Notes: a model not told the origin generated them from the sequence alone. Shown: positions 1-8,342, counted from the first letter of the stretch. The stretch: DNA of 64,000 nt from JBMNOZ01 sp050943335 (GCA_050943335.1 JBMNOZ010000003.1:46647-110646), one strand, 5' to 3'. Numbers and translations: made by a program.

Positions 1-1191
1 AAAAGCCGAGTTGCTGGAACCCCCCTCCAACAAGTTTATTATTTAGGCCAGTCGGAACAGCAAAGTGAAATCACGGTGAAGAACCTTTCCCAACTGCCGG
101 CCGAAGAATTGGGACTCAGCTATATTGATCAATTTCTGAACCAAATCGGTGAGTTTTCCGGTCTTTTGGCCCGGCAAATAACGAAAGGGGATCCCTTAAC
201 AACTGAACAAGAAGCAACTCTCGATTCTATGCATGAACGCTTAATTGAAGTCAACCGCACCGTACAAGAGATCGCTGTCAATGTTCAGAAAGAAAATATC
301 GCCTGGCTGGATAAGCCCCAACCTCTTTGGACCACGACCGCCCCTGTCGCCCCGGCAACCGCTCAAGGGGATGAAGGTTCGGTAGCCGAAGGGGATTCTT
401 TGCGCTCCAGCCTCGAAAAACTTGATGCTTCCTTACAGAAGTTGCCTCCTTTTTCCTATAGCGGCCAAACTGATGTCCATGCCGCGCCCAAACCTTTAGG
501 CTTGCCCCAAAAAAAGGTGTCAGAAGACGAAGCCCGACATAAAGCTCAGAGTTTTTTAAAGACTCTCGGGTATAGTGATAAGGAATTGACCTTAGCCGGC
601 ACTTCTCAGGGAGTTTTTGGAGGGTATATATTTACCCAGGGAAATGTCACTATCGATGTCTGCAAGCAGGGAGGCGTAATCACCCTATTTAGGGATGAAA
701 GAGATCAGGGGGTTAACAAACTCTCCAACCAAGAGGCCGCCGCAAAGGCCATGCAGACTTTACACCGCTTAGGGTGGAAAGAATTTGTGCCCACTGCAAT
801 TGAAGATTTCGGCGCCTATATTCAGCTTGAGGCCATCAATAAGGAAAGAGGGGTCCGTATTTATCCCGATAAAATTAGATTAAAAGTCAGTAAGGATAAC
901 GGCAGTCTTACCAGTTACGATGCCACCGCTTACTGGCTTTACAATCATTCCCGAAACCTGACCCCCAAACTGAGCATGCAAGAAGCCCAAGCTAAACTCC
1001 GTCCGGAATTTAAAGTCAAGGAAAAGCTCCTGGCAATTATCTCGCGGCCTGGATACGAGGAAGCGCTTTGCTACGAGTTCCGAGGCCGAAAAGGTGATGA
1101 GGAGTTTTTGATCTATATTAACGCCTTGGACGGTACCGAGGAAAAAATCCAGCGTATCGTTGTTACCCCGCGGGGAGAGTTTTGGCAGTGA
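1..1191 (+). CDS. ypeB: Germination protein YpeB, 5' end outside the window
   Basis: The frame is open from base 1, so the gene begins before the window; the GTG at 76 has no ribosome site and is not a natural start. About 397 residues are visible against roughly 450 in the family. The visible part has the helical middle region of YpeB followed by repeated PepSY-like units near SEDEARHKAQSFL and LSNQEAAAKAMQ. In Bacillus YpeB is a spore membrane protein needed for stability and localisation of the cortex-lytic enzyme SleB, usually encoded just upstream; that neighbour would lie outside this window. Family assignment is by sequence character from memory, fairly sure. Confidence 0.82.
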   Translation, partial: KSRVAGTPLQQVYYLGQSEQQSEITVKNLSQLPAEELGLSYIDQFLNQIGEFSGLLARQITKGDPLTTEQEATLDSMHERLIEVNRTVQEIAVNVQKENIAWLDKPQPLWTTTAPVAPATAQGDEGSVAEGDSLRSSLEKLDASLQKLPPFSYSGQTDVHAAPKPLGLPQKKVSEDEARHKAQSFLKTLGYSDKELTLAGTSQGVFGGYIFTQGNVTIDVCKQGGVITLFRDERDQGVNKLSNQEAAAKAMQTLHRLGWKEFVPTAIEDFGAYIQLEAINKERGVRIYPDKIRLKVSKDNGSLTSYDATAYWLYNHSRNLTPKLSMQEAQAKLRPEFKVKEKLLAIISRPGYEEALCYEFRGRKGDEEFLIYINALDGTEEKIQRIVVTPRGEFWQ

Positions 1192-1328
1192 CCTTCGCAG
1201 CGGCATAGTAACCGTCCCTACAATACCACCCTTTTTCGGTAAAGGTATTTGACGATCTATGAAGAATAAAAGTAGGACAAGATCATAAATTGTCGCGCCT
1301 AATCATAACAAAAAGGGTGGAGTAGAAG

Positions 1329-2021
1329 ATGCATAGAAATTGGCTTGAGGTGTTATCTGCATGTTCATTATTTGAAGGAATCGCCAAGGAAGATATAAAC
1401 GGTATTCTTCAATGTTTAGGAGCTGAGGTGACTGAGTATAAAAAAAATGAATACCTAACCATTGCCGGGGAAAAATTCTCCCGGATCGGTGTTGTTTTAG
1501 ACGGAACAGTCGCTCTGACCAAGGAAACTGTGAAGGGAAATAGAGTGATAATCAATCTGCTCGGTCCGGGAGAAATTTTTGGCGAGATGGCAGCCTATTC
1601 GGACCTCAAAATTTGGCCGGTAACTGTAACCGCCAAAACAGACTGTACAATTATGTTCTTTTCCCAGGAAAAAATAGTGGGCTGTTGCGGTCAAGTCTGC
1701 CAATGTCATCAACAATTAATGCTTAATATGCTTAGAATCCTATCCAACAGGGCTTTAATGCTGAACAGGAAGGTCGAATATTTGTCTTTAAAGAGCTTAA
1801 GAGGTAAAATCGCCACTTACATTTTAGAAGAGTATGAGAAATCTGGCCATAAAATATTTCAGCTCAACCTTAACCGCAACGATTTGGCAGATTTCATCAA
1901 TGCTACCCGTCCTTCCCTCTCGCGGGAGCTCGGTAAAATGAGGGATGAAGGACTACTTGATTTTTACGGAACAGCGATTAAAATCAAAGATTTAGAAAAA
2001 CTAAGGTCTTTTAGCGAATAG
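1329..2021 (+). CDS. Crp/Fnr-family transcriptional regulator with a cysteine cluster
   Basis: 230 residues. A cyclic-nucleotide-binding-like beta-roll fills residues about 12-115 (GPGEIFGEMAAYSD near 79-92), then a long dimer helix and a C-terminal winged helix whose recognition helix is about 180-195 (NATRPSLSRELGKM). A cluster CCGQVCQC at 119-126, at the start of the dimer helix, is unusual and could bind a metal centre or form redox disulfides; Cys12, Cys29 and Cys106 are further cysteines. The start follows an AAGGGTGGAG ribosome site. It is followed after 16 bases by a 73-residue gene, probably co-transcribed. The effector and targets are unknown. Confidence 0.9.
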   Translation: MHRNWLEVLSACSLFEGIAKEDINGILQCLGAEVTEYKKNEYLTIAGEKFSRIGVVLDGTVALTKETVKGNRVIINLLGPGEIFGEMAAYSDLKIWPVTVTAKTDCTIMFFSQEKIVGCCGQVCQCHQQLMLNMLRILSNRALMLNRKVEYLSLKSLRGKIATYILEEYEKSGHKIFQLNLNRNDLADFINATRPSLSRELGKMRDEGLLDFYGTAIKIKDLEKLRSFSE

Positions 2022-2037
2022 AAGAAAGGAGTAACCT

Positions 2038-2259
2038 ATGACTAAAGACCATTTTGCCAAAACTTTTGGCTTTGCAGATTTTGAAGGTATGTTACGAAAA
2101 AGCAGTGTTATTTACGAAAATAAGGTTTCGTGGTATGTAACTAAGATCCCTTCCGGAGAATACTTGACTTGGAACAGTGCCGAAATAGCCGATGATCGGG
2201 TGGAAGTATTTTCAACCAGGGAAGAAGCCGAAGACTATCTTTTCCAAACAGTCCGCTAA
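2038..2259 (+). CDS. Small hypothetical protein downstream of the Crp/Fnr gene
   Basis: 73 residues with a clear GAAAGGAG ribosome site 7 bases before the ATG, only 16 bases after the regulator stop, so translation is very likely. The sequence is soluble and acidic at the C-terminus (STREEAEDYLFQTVR) with a central aromatic stretch (SWYVTKIPSGEYLTW). No signal peptide, membrane segment or metal motif is visible. I do not recognise the family; its position suggests a partner or target of the regulator. Confidence 0.7.
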   Translation: MTKDHFAKTFGFADFEGMLRKSSVIYENKVSWYVTKIPSGEYLTWNSAEIADDRVEVFSTREEAEDYLFQTVR

Positions 2260-2289
2260 ATACGAGGTGCCTAATTTTTCCTCCAACAC

Positions 2290-2318
2290 TTGCAAGAGTT
2301 TACTATTTTCGCTATACT
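2290..2318 (+). promoter_or_regulatory. Sigma-A-type promoter of the terC transcription unit
   Basis: TTGCAA (2290-2295), a 17-base spacer and TATACT (2313-2318) form a good housekeeping promoter. Transcription would start near 2325, at the 5' edge of the manganese riboswitch. Confidence 0.7.
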
Positions 2319-2324
2319 TTTTAA

Positions 2325-2440
2325 GTGGAAGGGGAGTAGCTTAGACCCAAAGCCGTCATCTCGGATAACTATCCCGGTTTTTGGGGCAACTCAGTTGTAA
2401 GCAAGACCTTAACCTCGCGTTAGGGTCTTTTGTTTTTCTA
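2325..2440 (+). promoter_or_regulatory. yybP-ykoY manganese riboswitch with intrinsic terminator
   Basis: The leader carries the two diagnostic conserved blocks of this class, GGGGAGTAGC at 2331-2340 and GCAAGACCTT at 2401-2410, separated by two arms. The second block runs directly into a terminator hairpin (GACCTTAAC / GTTAGGGTC, about 2405-2429) followed by a T-rich tract. In characterised members Mn2+ binding prevents termination and turns on manganese exporters including TerC-type proteins, which matches the gene downstream. Confidence 0.88.
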
Positions 2441-2490
2441 CAATCCGGCTAAGTCCGGTTATAATTTATTTTTTAAGGAGTCTTGATTAA

Positions 2491-3177
2491 ATGGAGACAA
2501 TAGGATTGACGTTTTCCCAATTTATTACCGGTTTAATTTCAATTATTATTATTGATCTGGTCTTAGCAGGAGATAATGCTATTGTGATCGGACTTGCCTG
2601 CCGGAATCTACCGGACAGGATACGCCTCAAGGCTATTATCCTGGGGACTGGAGGCGCTGTTATTATCCGTATTCTGGCCACCTTGGCCGTAGTTTGGCTC
2701 CTCCGGATTAAAGGCCTAATGTTGGGCGGAGGACTGCTATTAGTTTGGATCAGTTATAAACTTTTGACCAAAGAGCAAGATGATAAAAAGGTGAAAGAAG
2801 GCAACTCCCTTCTAACGGCAATCATTACTATTATTGTTGCCGATGCTGTAATGGGAATTGACAATGTCCTGGCTATTGCCGGAGCTTCCCACGGGAGTTA
2901 TGTTCTAGTTATTATCGGTCTAATTATTAGCATCCCCATTATGATTTTGGGAAGCACTTTTATTATTAAACTAATGAATCGTTTTCCGATCATTATTGAG
3001 ATCGGGGCCGGGATTATCGCTTATACTGCCGGAAAAATGATTACCAGTGAACCCTTCCTCCCCGATCTTTTCCGTCAACCGGAAATAAAATATACCCTAA
3101 TCGCTCTTATAATTATCGGGGTCCTTGCTGCTGGCCGCCTCAAAAAGGTAAAAAAACTAGCTCAATCCTCTAGATAA
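2491..3177 (+). CDS. TerC-family membrane protein, probable Mn2+ exporter
   Basis: 228 residues with about seven hydrophobic segments. The two TerC signature regions are present: DLVLAGDNAIVIGLA near residues 22-36 and VADAVMGIDNVLAIAGASHG near 111-130, each with the acidic residues thought to coordinate metal. The length matches YkoY/TerC proteins of Firmicutes. The preceding riboswitch makes Mn2+ efflux, or metal loading of secreted enzymes, the best role. The start has an AAGGAGTC ribosome site. Confidence 0.88.
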   Translation: METIGLTFSQFITGLISIIIIDLVLAGDNAIVIGLACRNLPDRIRLKAIILGTGGAVIIRILATLAVVWLLRIKGLMLGGGLLLVWISYKLLTKEQDDKKVKEGNSLLTAIITIIVADAVMGIDNVLAIAGASHGSYVLVIIGLIISIPIMILGSTFIIKLMNRFPIIIEIGAGIIAYTAGKMITSEPFLPDLFRQPEIKYTLIALIIIGVLAAGRLKKVKKLAQSSR

Positions 3178-3235
3178 CTTAAAATTAAGTTCTCGGGAAT
3201 TCATACTAGAAAGGAAAAAGAAGGGAATTAATTAC

Positions 3236-4660
3236 ATGTCCAGTTTTCACAAATTGGGACTTAGTAGTCCCCTAACCCAAGCTATCGCAGAGATGGGGTT
3301 TGAGGAAACAACACCCATCCAGAAACTTACGATTCCTCTCGCTTTGAAAAGCAGGGATGTTATCGGACAAGCCCAGACCGGGACCGGAAAGACCGCCGCT
3401 TTTGGAATCCCAATGATTGAACTCCTATCTGAGACCAGGGATCATATAAAAGGCTTGGTAATTACACCTACGCGGGAACTAGCTATTCAGGTAGCAGAAG
3501 AATTAAATAGGATCGGCAACTTTAAAGGGATCCGCTCCCTGCCGATTTACGGCGGCCAGGATATTAATAGACAGATCCGGGCCCTTAAAAATAAGCCGCA
3601 CATCATTGTCGGCACTCCGGGGCGGCTGATGGATCACATGCGCAGAAAAACAATTCGCCTCCAGGAAGTGCGTTTCGCAGTCCTTGATGAGGCGGATGAA
3701 ATGTTAAGTATGGGATTTATAGAAGATATTGAGAATATCTTAAAGGATGTCCCCTCGGAAAGACAGACTTTATTATTTTCAGCAACCATGCCGAAACCCA
3801 TTCTTGATCTTTCAAAACGGTTTATGAGAAATCCTGAATTGGTCAGGATTAAAACCAAAGAAATGGTTGTTCCCCTTATCGAACAAAACTATATAGAGGT
3901 TCAGGAAAAGCATAAGTTCGATGTCCTCTGCCGTCTTTTAGACATTCATGCTCCTGATTTGGCGATCGTTTTCGGAAGAACAAAACGGCGGGTCGATGAA
4001 TTATACGAAGCGTTAAACAAAAGAGGTTATTCCGCAGAGGGCATTCACGGTGATTTAACCCAAGCCAGACGGGACGCGGTAATGAAACATTTTAAAGACG
4101 GCTTAACGGAAATTTTGGTTGCTACAGATGTAGCTGCCCGGGGACTGGATATCAGCGGGGTAACCCATGTTTATAATTTTGACATCCCCCAAGATCCTGA
4201 AAGCTATGTGCACCGGATCGGCAGAACCGGGCGCGCCGGTAAAACCGGTCAGGCCTTTACTTTAGTAACTCCCAGGGAAATCGGCCATCTCCGCTTAATC
4301 GAACAGGTAACCAAAAGGAAAATTACCCGGAAGCCTTCCCCCACTTTACACGATGTTTTTGCCGGCCAGCAAAGAATTGCTATAGAGAGACTCTTAAATG
4401 CGCTGGAAGATAATGAATCTTTGAAATACCGGGAAATCGCCGGCGAGTTGCTCACTGAACACGATTCCCTATCCCTGCTCTCTGCCGCCCTCCGGCTTTT
4501 GACTAAAGAGCCGAACACCGCACCCGTAACTCTGACTGCCGAGACTCCTCTTCCCGCAAGGAAACTGCACCGTAAACATTTTGACGGTTTTCGACCCACC
4601 AACCGTTATCGTCAACTAAACCGGCGGAAGCACTCTCGGCGAGGAGATAAAAAAAAATAA
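3236..4660 (+). CDS. DEAD-box ATP-dependent RNA helicase
   Basis: 474 residues with all helicase motifs in order: Q-motif TTPIQKLTIP, motif I AQTGTGKT, Ia PTRELA, GG/GTPGR, II DEAD, III SAT, IV IVFGRTK, V ARGLDIS and VI HRIGRTGRAG. After the RecA-like core there is a helical region and a very basic tail (RKHSRRGDKKK) suited to RNA binding. It resembles CshA/DeaD proteins, which act in RNA decay, ribosome assembly and cold adaptation. It lacks the DbpA-type specificity domain as far as can be seen. Confidence 0.93.
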   Translation: MSSFHKLGLSSPLTQAIAEMGFEETTPIQKLTIPLALKSRDVIGQAQTGTGKTAAFGIPMIELLSETRDHIKGLVITPTRELAIQVAEELNRIGNFKGIRSLPIYGGQDINRQIRALKNKPHIIVGTPGRLMDHMRRKTIRLQEVRFAVLDEADEMLSMGFIEDIENILKDVPSERQTLLFSATMPKPILDLSKRFMRNPELVRIKTKEMVVPLIEQNYIEVQEKHKFDVLCRLLDIHAPDLAIVFGRTKRRVDELYEALNKRGYSAEGIHGDLTQARRDAVMKHFKDGLTEILVATDVAARGLDISGVTHVYNFDIPQDPESYVHRIGRTGRAGKTGQAFTLVTPREIGHLRLIEQVTKRKITRKPSPTLHDVFAGQQRIAIERLLNALEDNESLKYREIAGELLTEHDSLSLLSAALRLLTKEPNTAPVTLTAETPLPARKLHRKHFDGFRPTNRYRQLNRRKHSRRGDKKK

Positions 4661-4697
4661 ACAGTATTCCTTACTGTCATTTGGAAAATCTTATGTA

Positions 4698-4725
4698 TTG
4701 TCAAAACCGCTCTAAATGCTATAAT
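4698..4725 (+). promoter_or_regulatory. Promoter of 6S RNA
   Basis: TTGTCA (4698-4703), a 16-base spacer and TATAAT (4720-4725) lie immediately before the conserved RNA, giving a start near 4732. Confidence 0.75.
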
Positions 4726-4731
4726 GTACGT

Positions 4732-4905
4732 GACTGCTCCGGCAGGTAGGGACTTCTAAGTTTTGATCCTATATTGAATTCGGGAGCTGAGTACTGGTTT
4801 AGTACGGCAGGCCTTAATTGGAAGTCGGAAAGATCAGTTTAGGCGCCCACCTTGCACGAGCAGGGTCATGAAACTTGAAGACTTACGGCCGGGTGGTGTC
4901 CTTAA
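4732..4905 (+). ncRNA. ssrS: 6S RNA (SsrS/BsrA type)
   Basis: No open frame; the transcript folds into a long rod. The 5' arm GACTTCTAAGTTTTGAT (about 4750-4766) pairs with the 3' arm around AAACTTGAAGACTTACGGCC (4870-4890). The stretch CTAAGTTTTGATC matches the 5' bubble region of Bacillus 6S-1 RNA from which product RNAs are templated, and GCGCCCACCTT...GGGTC resembles the conserved terminal part of 6S RNAs. 6S RNA binds housekeeping RNA polymerase holoenzyme by mimicking an open promoter. SRP RNA was considered and rejected. Exact ends are inferred from promoter and terminator. Confidence 0.82.
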
Positions 4906-4966
4906 GATATGGGGCTTTACCTATTGATAATCTTTATAAGTGGGTAAAGCTCCATATCTTTATTTT
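4904..4966 (+). terminator. Intrinsic terminator after 6S RNA
   Basis: AAGATATGGGGCTTTACCTA pairs with TGGGTAAAGCTCCATATCTT, followed by TATTTT. The stem overlaps the modC stop codon arriving from the other strand; there is no T tract in the minus direction, so it serves the 6S transcript best. Confidence 0.8.
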
Positions 4967-5604
4967 AAACGAGTTAGTTTCCCCTGTTCAATTCTGATTA
5001 TTTGGTCCCCTAAAATTTCCGCTTCGGTTAAATCATGGGTGACAAGGACAATGGGGATTTGCCATTGTTTATGAATGTTTCTCAATTCCCGCTGCAATTC
5101 TCTTCTCGTTTCCTGATCGAGAGCAGATAAGGGCTCATCGAGCAACATAATCTCCGGTTCAATCATCAACGCTCTAGCCAAAGCTACCCGTTGTTTCTCT
5201 CCCCCGGAAATCTCCTGGGGGTAGCGATCTTGCAGATGAAAAATTCCTAACATTTTTAAAATCTCTTCGGCCTTTTGCTTTTTAAGGGCTCTTTTTTTTC
5301 CACTCACGCCGTAGAGGGTATTTTTTTTAACTGTCATATGAGGAAAAAGGGCGTATTCCTGGAAGACATATCCGACCCTTCTTTCCCTGGAAGGGAGATT
5401 TATTCTTTCCTGAGAGGAGAATACCATTCGTTCATTGATGTTTATTTTTCCCTCCCCGGGTGTTTTAAGGCCGGCTAAACATTTTAAGGTCGTGGTTTTT
5501 CCCGAGCCCGAAGGACCTACTAAGACCATTATTTCCCCGGCGACTTCCAAATCCGCTTCTAATTCAAAATGCCGCAACCGAATCTTAAAATTGGCTTTGA
5601 GCAT
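4960..5604 (-). CDS. modC: Molybdate ABC transporter ATP-binding protein ModC, short form
   Basis: 214 residues. Walker A GPSGSGKTT near 32-40, Q-loop YVFQEYALF, signature ISGGEKQRVALARAL and Walker B IMLLDEPLSALD are all intact, followed by the H-loop VLVTHD. Classical ModC is about 350 residues with a C-terminal TOBE/MOP molybdate-sensing domain; here the protein ends right after the nucleotide-binding domain, so substrate feedback of that kind is absent. It starts 2 bases after modB with an AAGGAAAGG ribosome site and is last gene of modABC. Confidence 0.88.
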   Translation of the reverse strand: MLKANFKIRLRHFELEADLEVAGEIMVLVGPSGSGKTTTLKCLAGLKTPGEGKININERMVFSSQERINLPSRERRVGYVFQEYALFPHMTVKKNTLYGVSGKKRALKKQKAEEILKMLGIFHLQDRYPQEISGGEKQRVALARALMIEPEIMLLDEPLSALDQETRRELQRELRNIHKQWQIPIVLVTHDLTEAEILGDQIIRIEQGKLTRLK

Positions 5605-5606
5605 AG

Positions 5607-6299
5607 CTATTCCTTTCCTTCCTCAAAGGTTTTTCCCTTTTCCTGTTTCCGGGTCCAACGATTTAAGCCGAAAACAACAAGAAAACTGAAAACAGTCATA
5701 ATTATCACCAAGATCATCGCCGTGTTAAAATCACCAGCTTCATTAGCCATATAAATAGCAAGGGGCATGGTCTGGGTCCGGCCGGGGATATTGCCGGCGA
5801 TCATTAAAGTCGCGCCAAATTCCCCCAAAGAACGGGCAAAGGAGAGAATAAAACCAGAGATAATACCTGGCCCGGATAAGGGAAGAGTGATGGTGAAAAA
5901 AACTCGCAGTTCGCCGGCGCCCAGGGTGCGGGCCGCTTGTTCCAGCAAGGGGTCAACTCCTTCAACCGCCGCTTTTGTAGATTGATACATAAGCGGGAAA
6001 GACACTACTGCGGCCGCAATTACAGCCCCTGCAAGATTAAAAACCACGCTGACCTGGAAGACATTGGCGAGGAACTGCCCTAGGGGACCATTTTTACCGA
6101 AGAGCCAGAGCAGAAGAAATCCCACTACTGAGGGGGGCAGAACCAAGGGCAAGGTAAATAAGGATTCCAACAAGTCTTTCCCAGGAAAACTTTTTCTAGC
6201 CATCAACCCAGCGAGAGGAATCCCCGTTAAAACTACGATTGTTACTGCTGCGGTAGCGACTTTTAGGGATAAAATAATTGGTGTATAGTCAAAACCCAT
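5607..6299 (-). CDS. modB: Molybdate ABC transporter permease ModB
   Basis: 230 residues with five to six membrane segments and the EAA-type cytoplasmic loop EQAARTLGAGELRVFFTITLPL near 140-162 that contacts the ATPase. PLVLPPSVVGFLLL is typical of ModB. The ATG has an AGGAGATAAGCG ribosome site. It lies between modA and modC in a tight operon supplying molybdenum, presumably for the two molybdopterin enzymes at 34.6-40.6 kb. Confidence 0.9.
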   Translation of the reverse strand: MGFDYTPIILSLKVATAAVTIVVLTGIPLAGLMARKSFPGKDLLESLFTLPLVLPPSVVGFLLLWLFGKNGPLGQFLANVFQVSVVFNLAGAVIAAAVVSFPLMYQSTKAAVEGVDPLLEQAARTLGAGELRVFFTITLPLSGPGIISGFILSFARSLGEFGATLMIAGNIPGRTQTMPLAIYMANEAGDFNTAMILVIIMTVFSFLVVFGLNRWTRKQEKGKTFEEGKE

Positions 6300-6316
6300 C
6301 GCTTATCTCCTGTTTA

Positions 6317-7129
6317 CTACTGGACTTTAAACCCATATTTGGCAAAAACCGCTTTGGCTTCTTCCCCGCCAAGATAATTTAAGAAGTCCTGAGCCTCTGC
6401 TGGATTTGCAGACGAAGCTAACACCGCGGCTGGGTAAACAATAGGAGAATGACTGTCAGCGGGAGCGCTAACTACAATTCTAGCCTTCTCCGAATCTTGG
6501 ACATCGGATTTATAAAGTATTCCGGCCTCTACATTTTCACTTTCCACATAAGTAAGGATTTGGGTGACATCCTTTGCAAAGATAATCTTATCTTCCAAAC
6601 TAGACCATAAATTCATGCTTTTTAAGGCCTCTTGGGCGTATTTTCCTACCGGGGTACTTTCCGGGGTTCCAATGCTTATTCTGGATAGTTTTTTCAAGTC
6701 CTCAAAGCTTTTAAGATCCTGATTGTTTTTATGAGTAATGAGAACTAACTCATTAGCCAAGAGATCGATCCGCGTCCCTTCGGCAAGGAGGCCCTTCTTT
6801 TCTAGGGCATCCATCTGGGATTTTCCAGCGGAGAGAAAAATATCAGCGGGGGCTCCCTGTTCGATCTGCTGCTGTAATGAGCCTGAAGAAGCGAAATTAT
6901 AGGTCAGAATTAGGCCCTCGTTTTCCTTTTCGTATAGAGCCTTAATTTCTGTGAGCGCGCCTTTCAAACTTGCCGCTGCGGAGACGATTAATTCTTTTTC
7001 TTCAGTTCCGCTTTCCGAACCGGATTCTCCGGCTGCTGAACCGCATCCGGTCAGCACCAAACCGGCAGCCGATAAAAAAAGCAAAACTAAAACCAAAGAT
7101 TTTAAAATGCTCCGCTTATGCTTTTCCAT
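6317..7129 (-). CDS. modA: Molybdate-binding lipoprotein ModA
   Basis: 270 residues from the ATG at 7129, preferred over the ATG at 7180 because GGGGATGG lies just before it and the signal peptide then starts normally (MEKHKRSILKSL). A hydrophobic stretch ends in the lipobox LTGC, so the protein is anchored outside the membrane. The mature part has the ModA pattern AAASLKGALTEIKALYEKE, SSGSLQQQIEQGAPADIFLSAG and TPVGKYAQEAL. Substrate is molybdate or tungstate; sequence alone does not separate these. Confidence 0.9.
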   Translation of the reverse strand: MEKHKRSILKSLVLVLLFLSAAGLVLTGCGSAAGESGSESGTEEKELIVSAAASLKGALTEIKALYEKENEGLILTYNFASSGSLQQQIEQGAPADIFLSAGKSQMDALEKKGLLAEGTRIDLLANELVLITHKNNQDLKSFEDLKKLSRISIGTPESTPVGKYAQEALKSMNLWSSLEDKIIFAKDVTQILTYVESENVEAGILYKSDVQDSEKARIVVSAPADSHSPIVYPAAVLASSANPAEAQDFLNYLGGEEAKAVFAKYGFKVQ

Positions 7130-7221
7130 TTTTCCATCCCCAACTTTCATAGCTTTTTTTGGGGCTGTTAAGATGAACATTCTAACAAAAACTAAAATAA
7201 AACAACTACAGCCCTGAGATC

Positions 7222-7250
7222 ATTATATTCCAACCGGCTACAACAATCAA
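7222..7250 (-). promoter_or_regulatory. Promoter of modABC
   Basis: Read on the minus strand: TTGATT (7245-7250), 17-base spacer, TATAAT (7222-7227), about 90 bases before the chosen modA start. Confidence 0.6.
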
Positions 7251-7292
7251 TACCAATCTAAACCACATTGACAAATAGATATGATTTTCTTC

Positions 7293-7314
7293 TAGTTGGT
7301 TCTTGTTAGTTGGT
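7293..7314. repeat. Direct repeat TAGTTGGT, possible operator
   Basis: TAGTTGGT occurs at 7293-7300 and 7307-7314; a related inverse element ACCAATCTA lies at 7252-7260 next to the modA -35. Position between the two divergent promoters suggests binding sites for the regulator encoded at 7382. Inference only. Confidence 0.4.
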
Positions 7315-7320
7315 GTTCCT

Positions 7321-7349
7321 TTGAGTGTTTCCTCCTTCTATGGTATAAT
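7321..7349 (+). promoter_or_regulatory. Promoter of the divergent regulator gene
   Basis: TTGAGT (7321-7326), 17-base spacer and TATAAT (7344-7349), about 33 bases before the start codon at 7382. Confidence 0.6.
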
Positions 7350-7381
7350 AAGCTCAGACTTATTATAATGAGGTGATGTAC

Positions 7382-8329
7382 TTGCCCGGTAACACAAGTT
7401 ATACACCGGATGAAGTCGCTCAACTTTTAAAAATCTCCAGATATACGGTTTATGAGCTTATAAAGCGGGGGGAATTGGCGGCCTACCGGGTAGGAAGGAA
7501 TATGCGAATTGAGAAAGCAGATATAGAATCCTATAAACAGAGGAGTAAGACACGGCCTTCCCCTGCCACTAAAACCCAGACCGTTACGGAAAAATCGTCT
7601 CTGAGCGCTCCCTCTGTAGATTTAGCAGAAACCAACTTAATTATTTGTGGTCAAGATATAGTTTTAGATATTCTCACCCGTCACCTGAACAAGCTTTTCC
7701 CTACTATAAAATTCTTACGCAATTATATCGGTAGTATTGATGGGTTAACTGCCCTTTATAAAGGGCAAGCCAATGTGGTCGCTATTCATCTCTGGGACAG
7801 TGATGCCGACGATTATAATTTGCCCTATGTACGCCGCCTAATGCCCGGCCACCAGGCTATCGTTATTAATTTGGTTTATCGTCAGGAAGGTTTTTATGTT
7901 GCCCAAGGTAACCCTAAAAACATAACTACCTGGAAGGATCTGACCCGCCCAGATGTGCGCTTTATTAATCGGGAAAGGGGTTCTGGAGCTAGAGTCCTTC
8001 TCGACGAAAAGTTGCGCCTAGAAAGTATCCCCCACCATTTGATTACGGGTTATTACGAGGAAGAGTTAAGCCATATGGCTGTTGCCAGCAAGGTGGCCCG
8101 AGGAGAAGCCGATGTCGGCCTGGGAATAGAAAAAGCCGCTCAGCAAGTTGCAAATCTGGACTTTATTCCTTTGCAAAAGGAAAAATATGATCTGGTTATC
8201 CGGCAGGAGGACTTAGCGCAGCCTCATTTTAAAGCTTTGTTACAGATACTTCGTTCTCCGGCCTACCGTAAGGAAGTAGAGGGATTGGGAGGGTATGATA
8301 TCTCCCAAATGGGGGAAATAATAGAATAG
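7382..8329 (+). CDS. HTH (excisionase-type) regulator with periplasmic-binding-like domain, probable molybdate regulator
   Basis: About 315 residues from TTG 7382. That start is chosen because GAGGTGAT (7370-7377) is a perfect anti-16S match at proper distance, whereas GTG 7373 and ATG 7376 lie inside it. Residues 5-50 (YTPDEVAQLLKISRYTVYELIKRGEL) form a MerR/excisionase-type HTH; a linker rich in Ser, Thr and Pro follows; residues about 85-300 are a PBP-like domain (LTALYKGQANVVAIHLWD, RERGSGARVLLDE) of the kind that binds molybdate or tungstate. Divergent orientation to modABC supports control of Mo uptake. Confidence 0.85.
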   Translation: MPGNTSYTPDEVAQLLKISRYTVYELIKRGELAAYRVGRNMRIEKADIESYKQRSKTRPSPATKTQTVTEKSSLSAPSVDLAETNLIICGQDIVLDILTRHLNKLFPTIKFLRNYIGSIDGLTALYKGQANVVAIHLWDSDADDYNLPYVRRLMPGHQAIVINLVYRQEGFYVAQGNPKNITTWKDLTRPDVRFINRERGSGARVLLDEKLRLESIPHHLITGYYEEELSHMAVASKVARGEADVGLGIEKAAQQVANLDFIPLQKEKYDLVIRQEDLAQPHFKALLQILRSPAYRKEVEGLGGYDISQMGEIIE

Positions 8330-8342
8330 AGTAAACAAAATT

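Noticed and set aside
4732..4966. SRP RNA or tmRNA as identity of the non-coding RNA
   Set aside because: The SRP Alu/GGAAG-loop signatures and any tRNA-like ends are missing, whereas 6S features are present.
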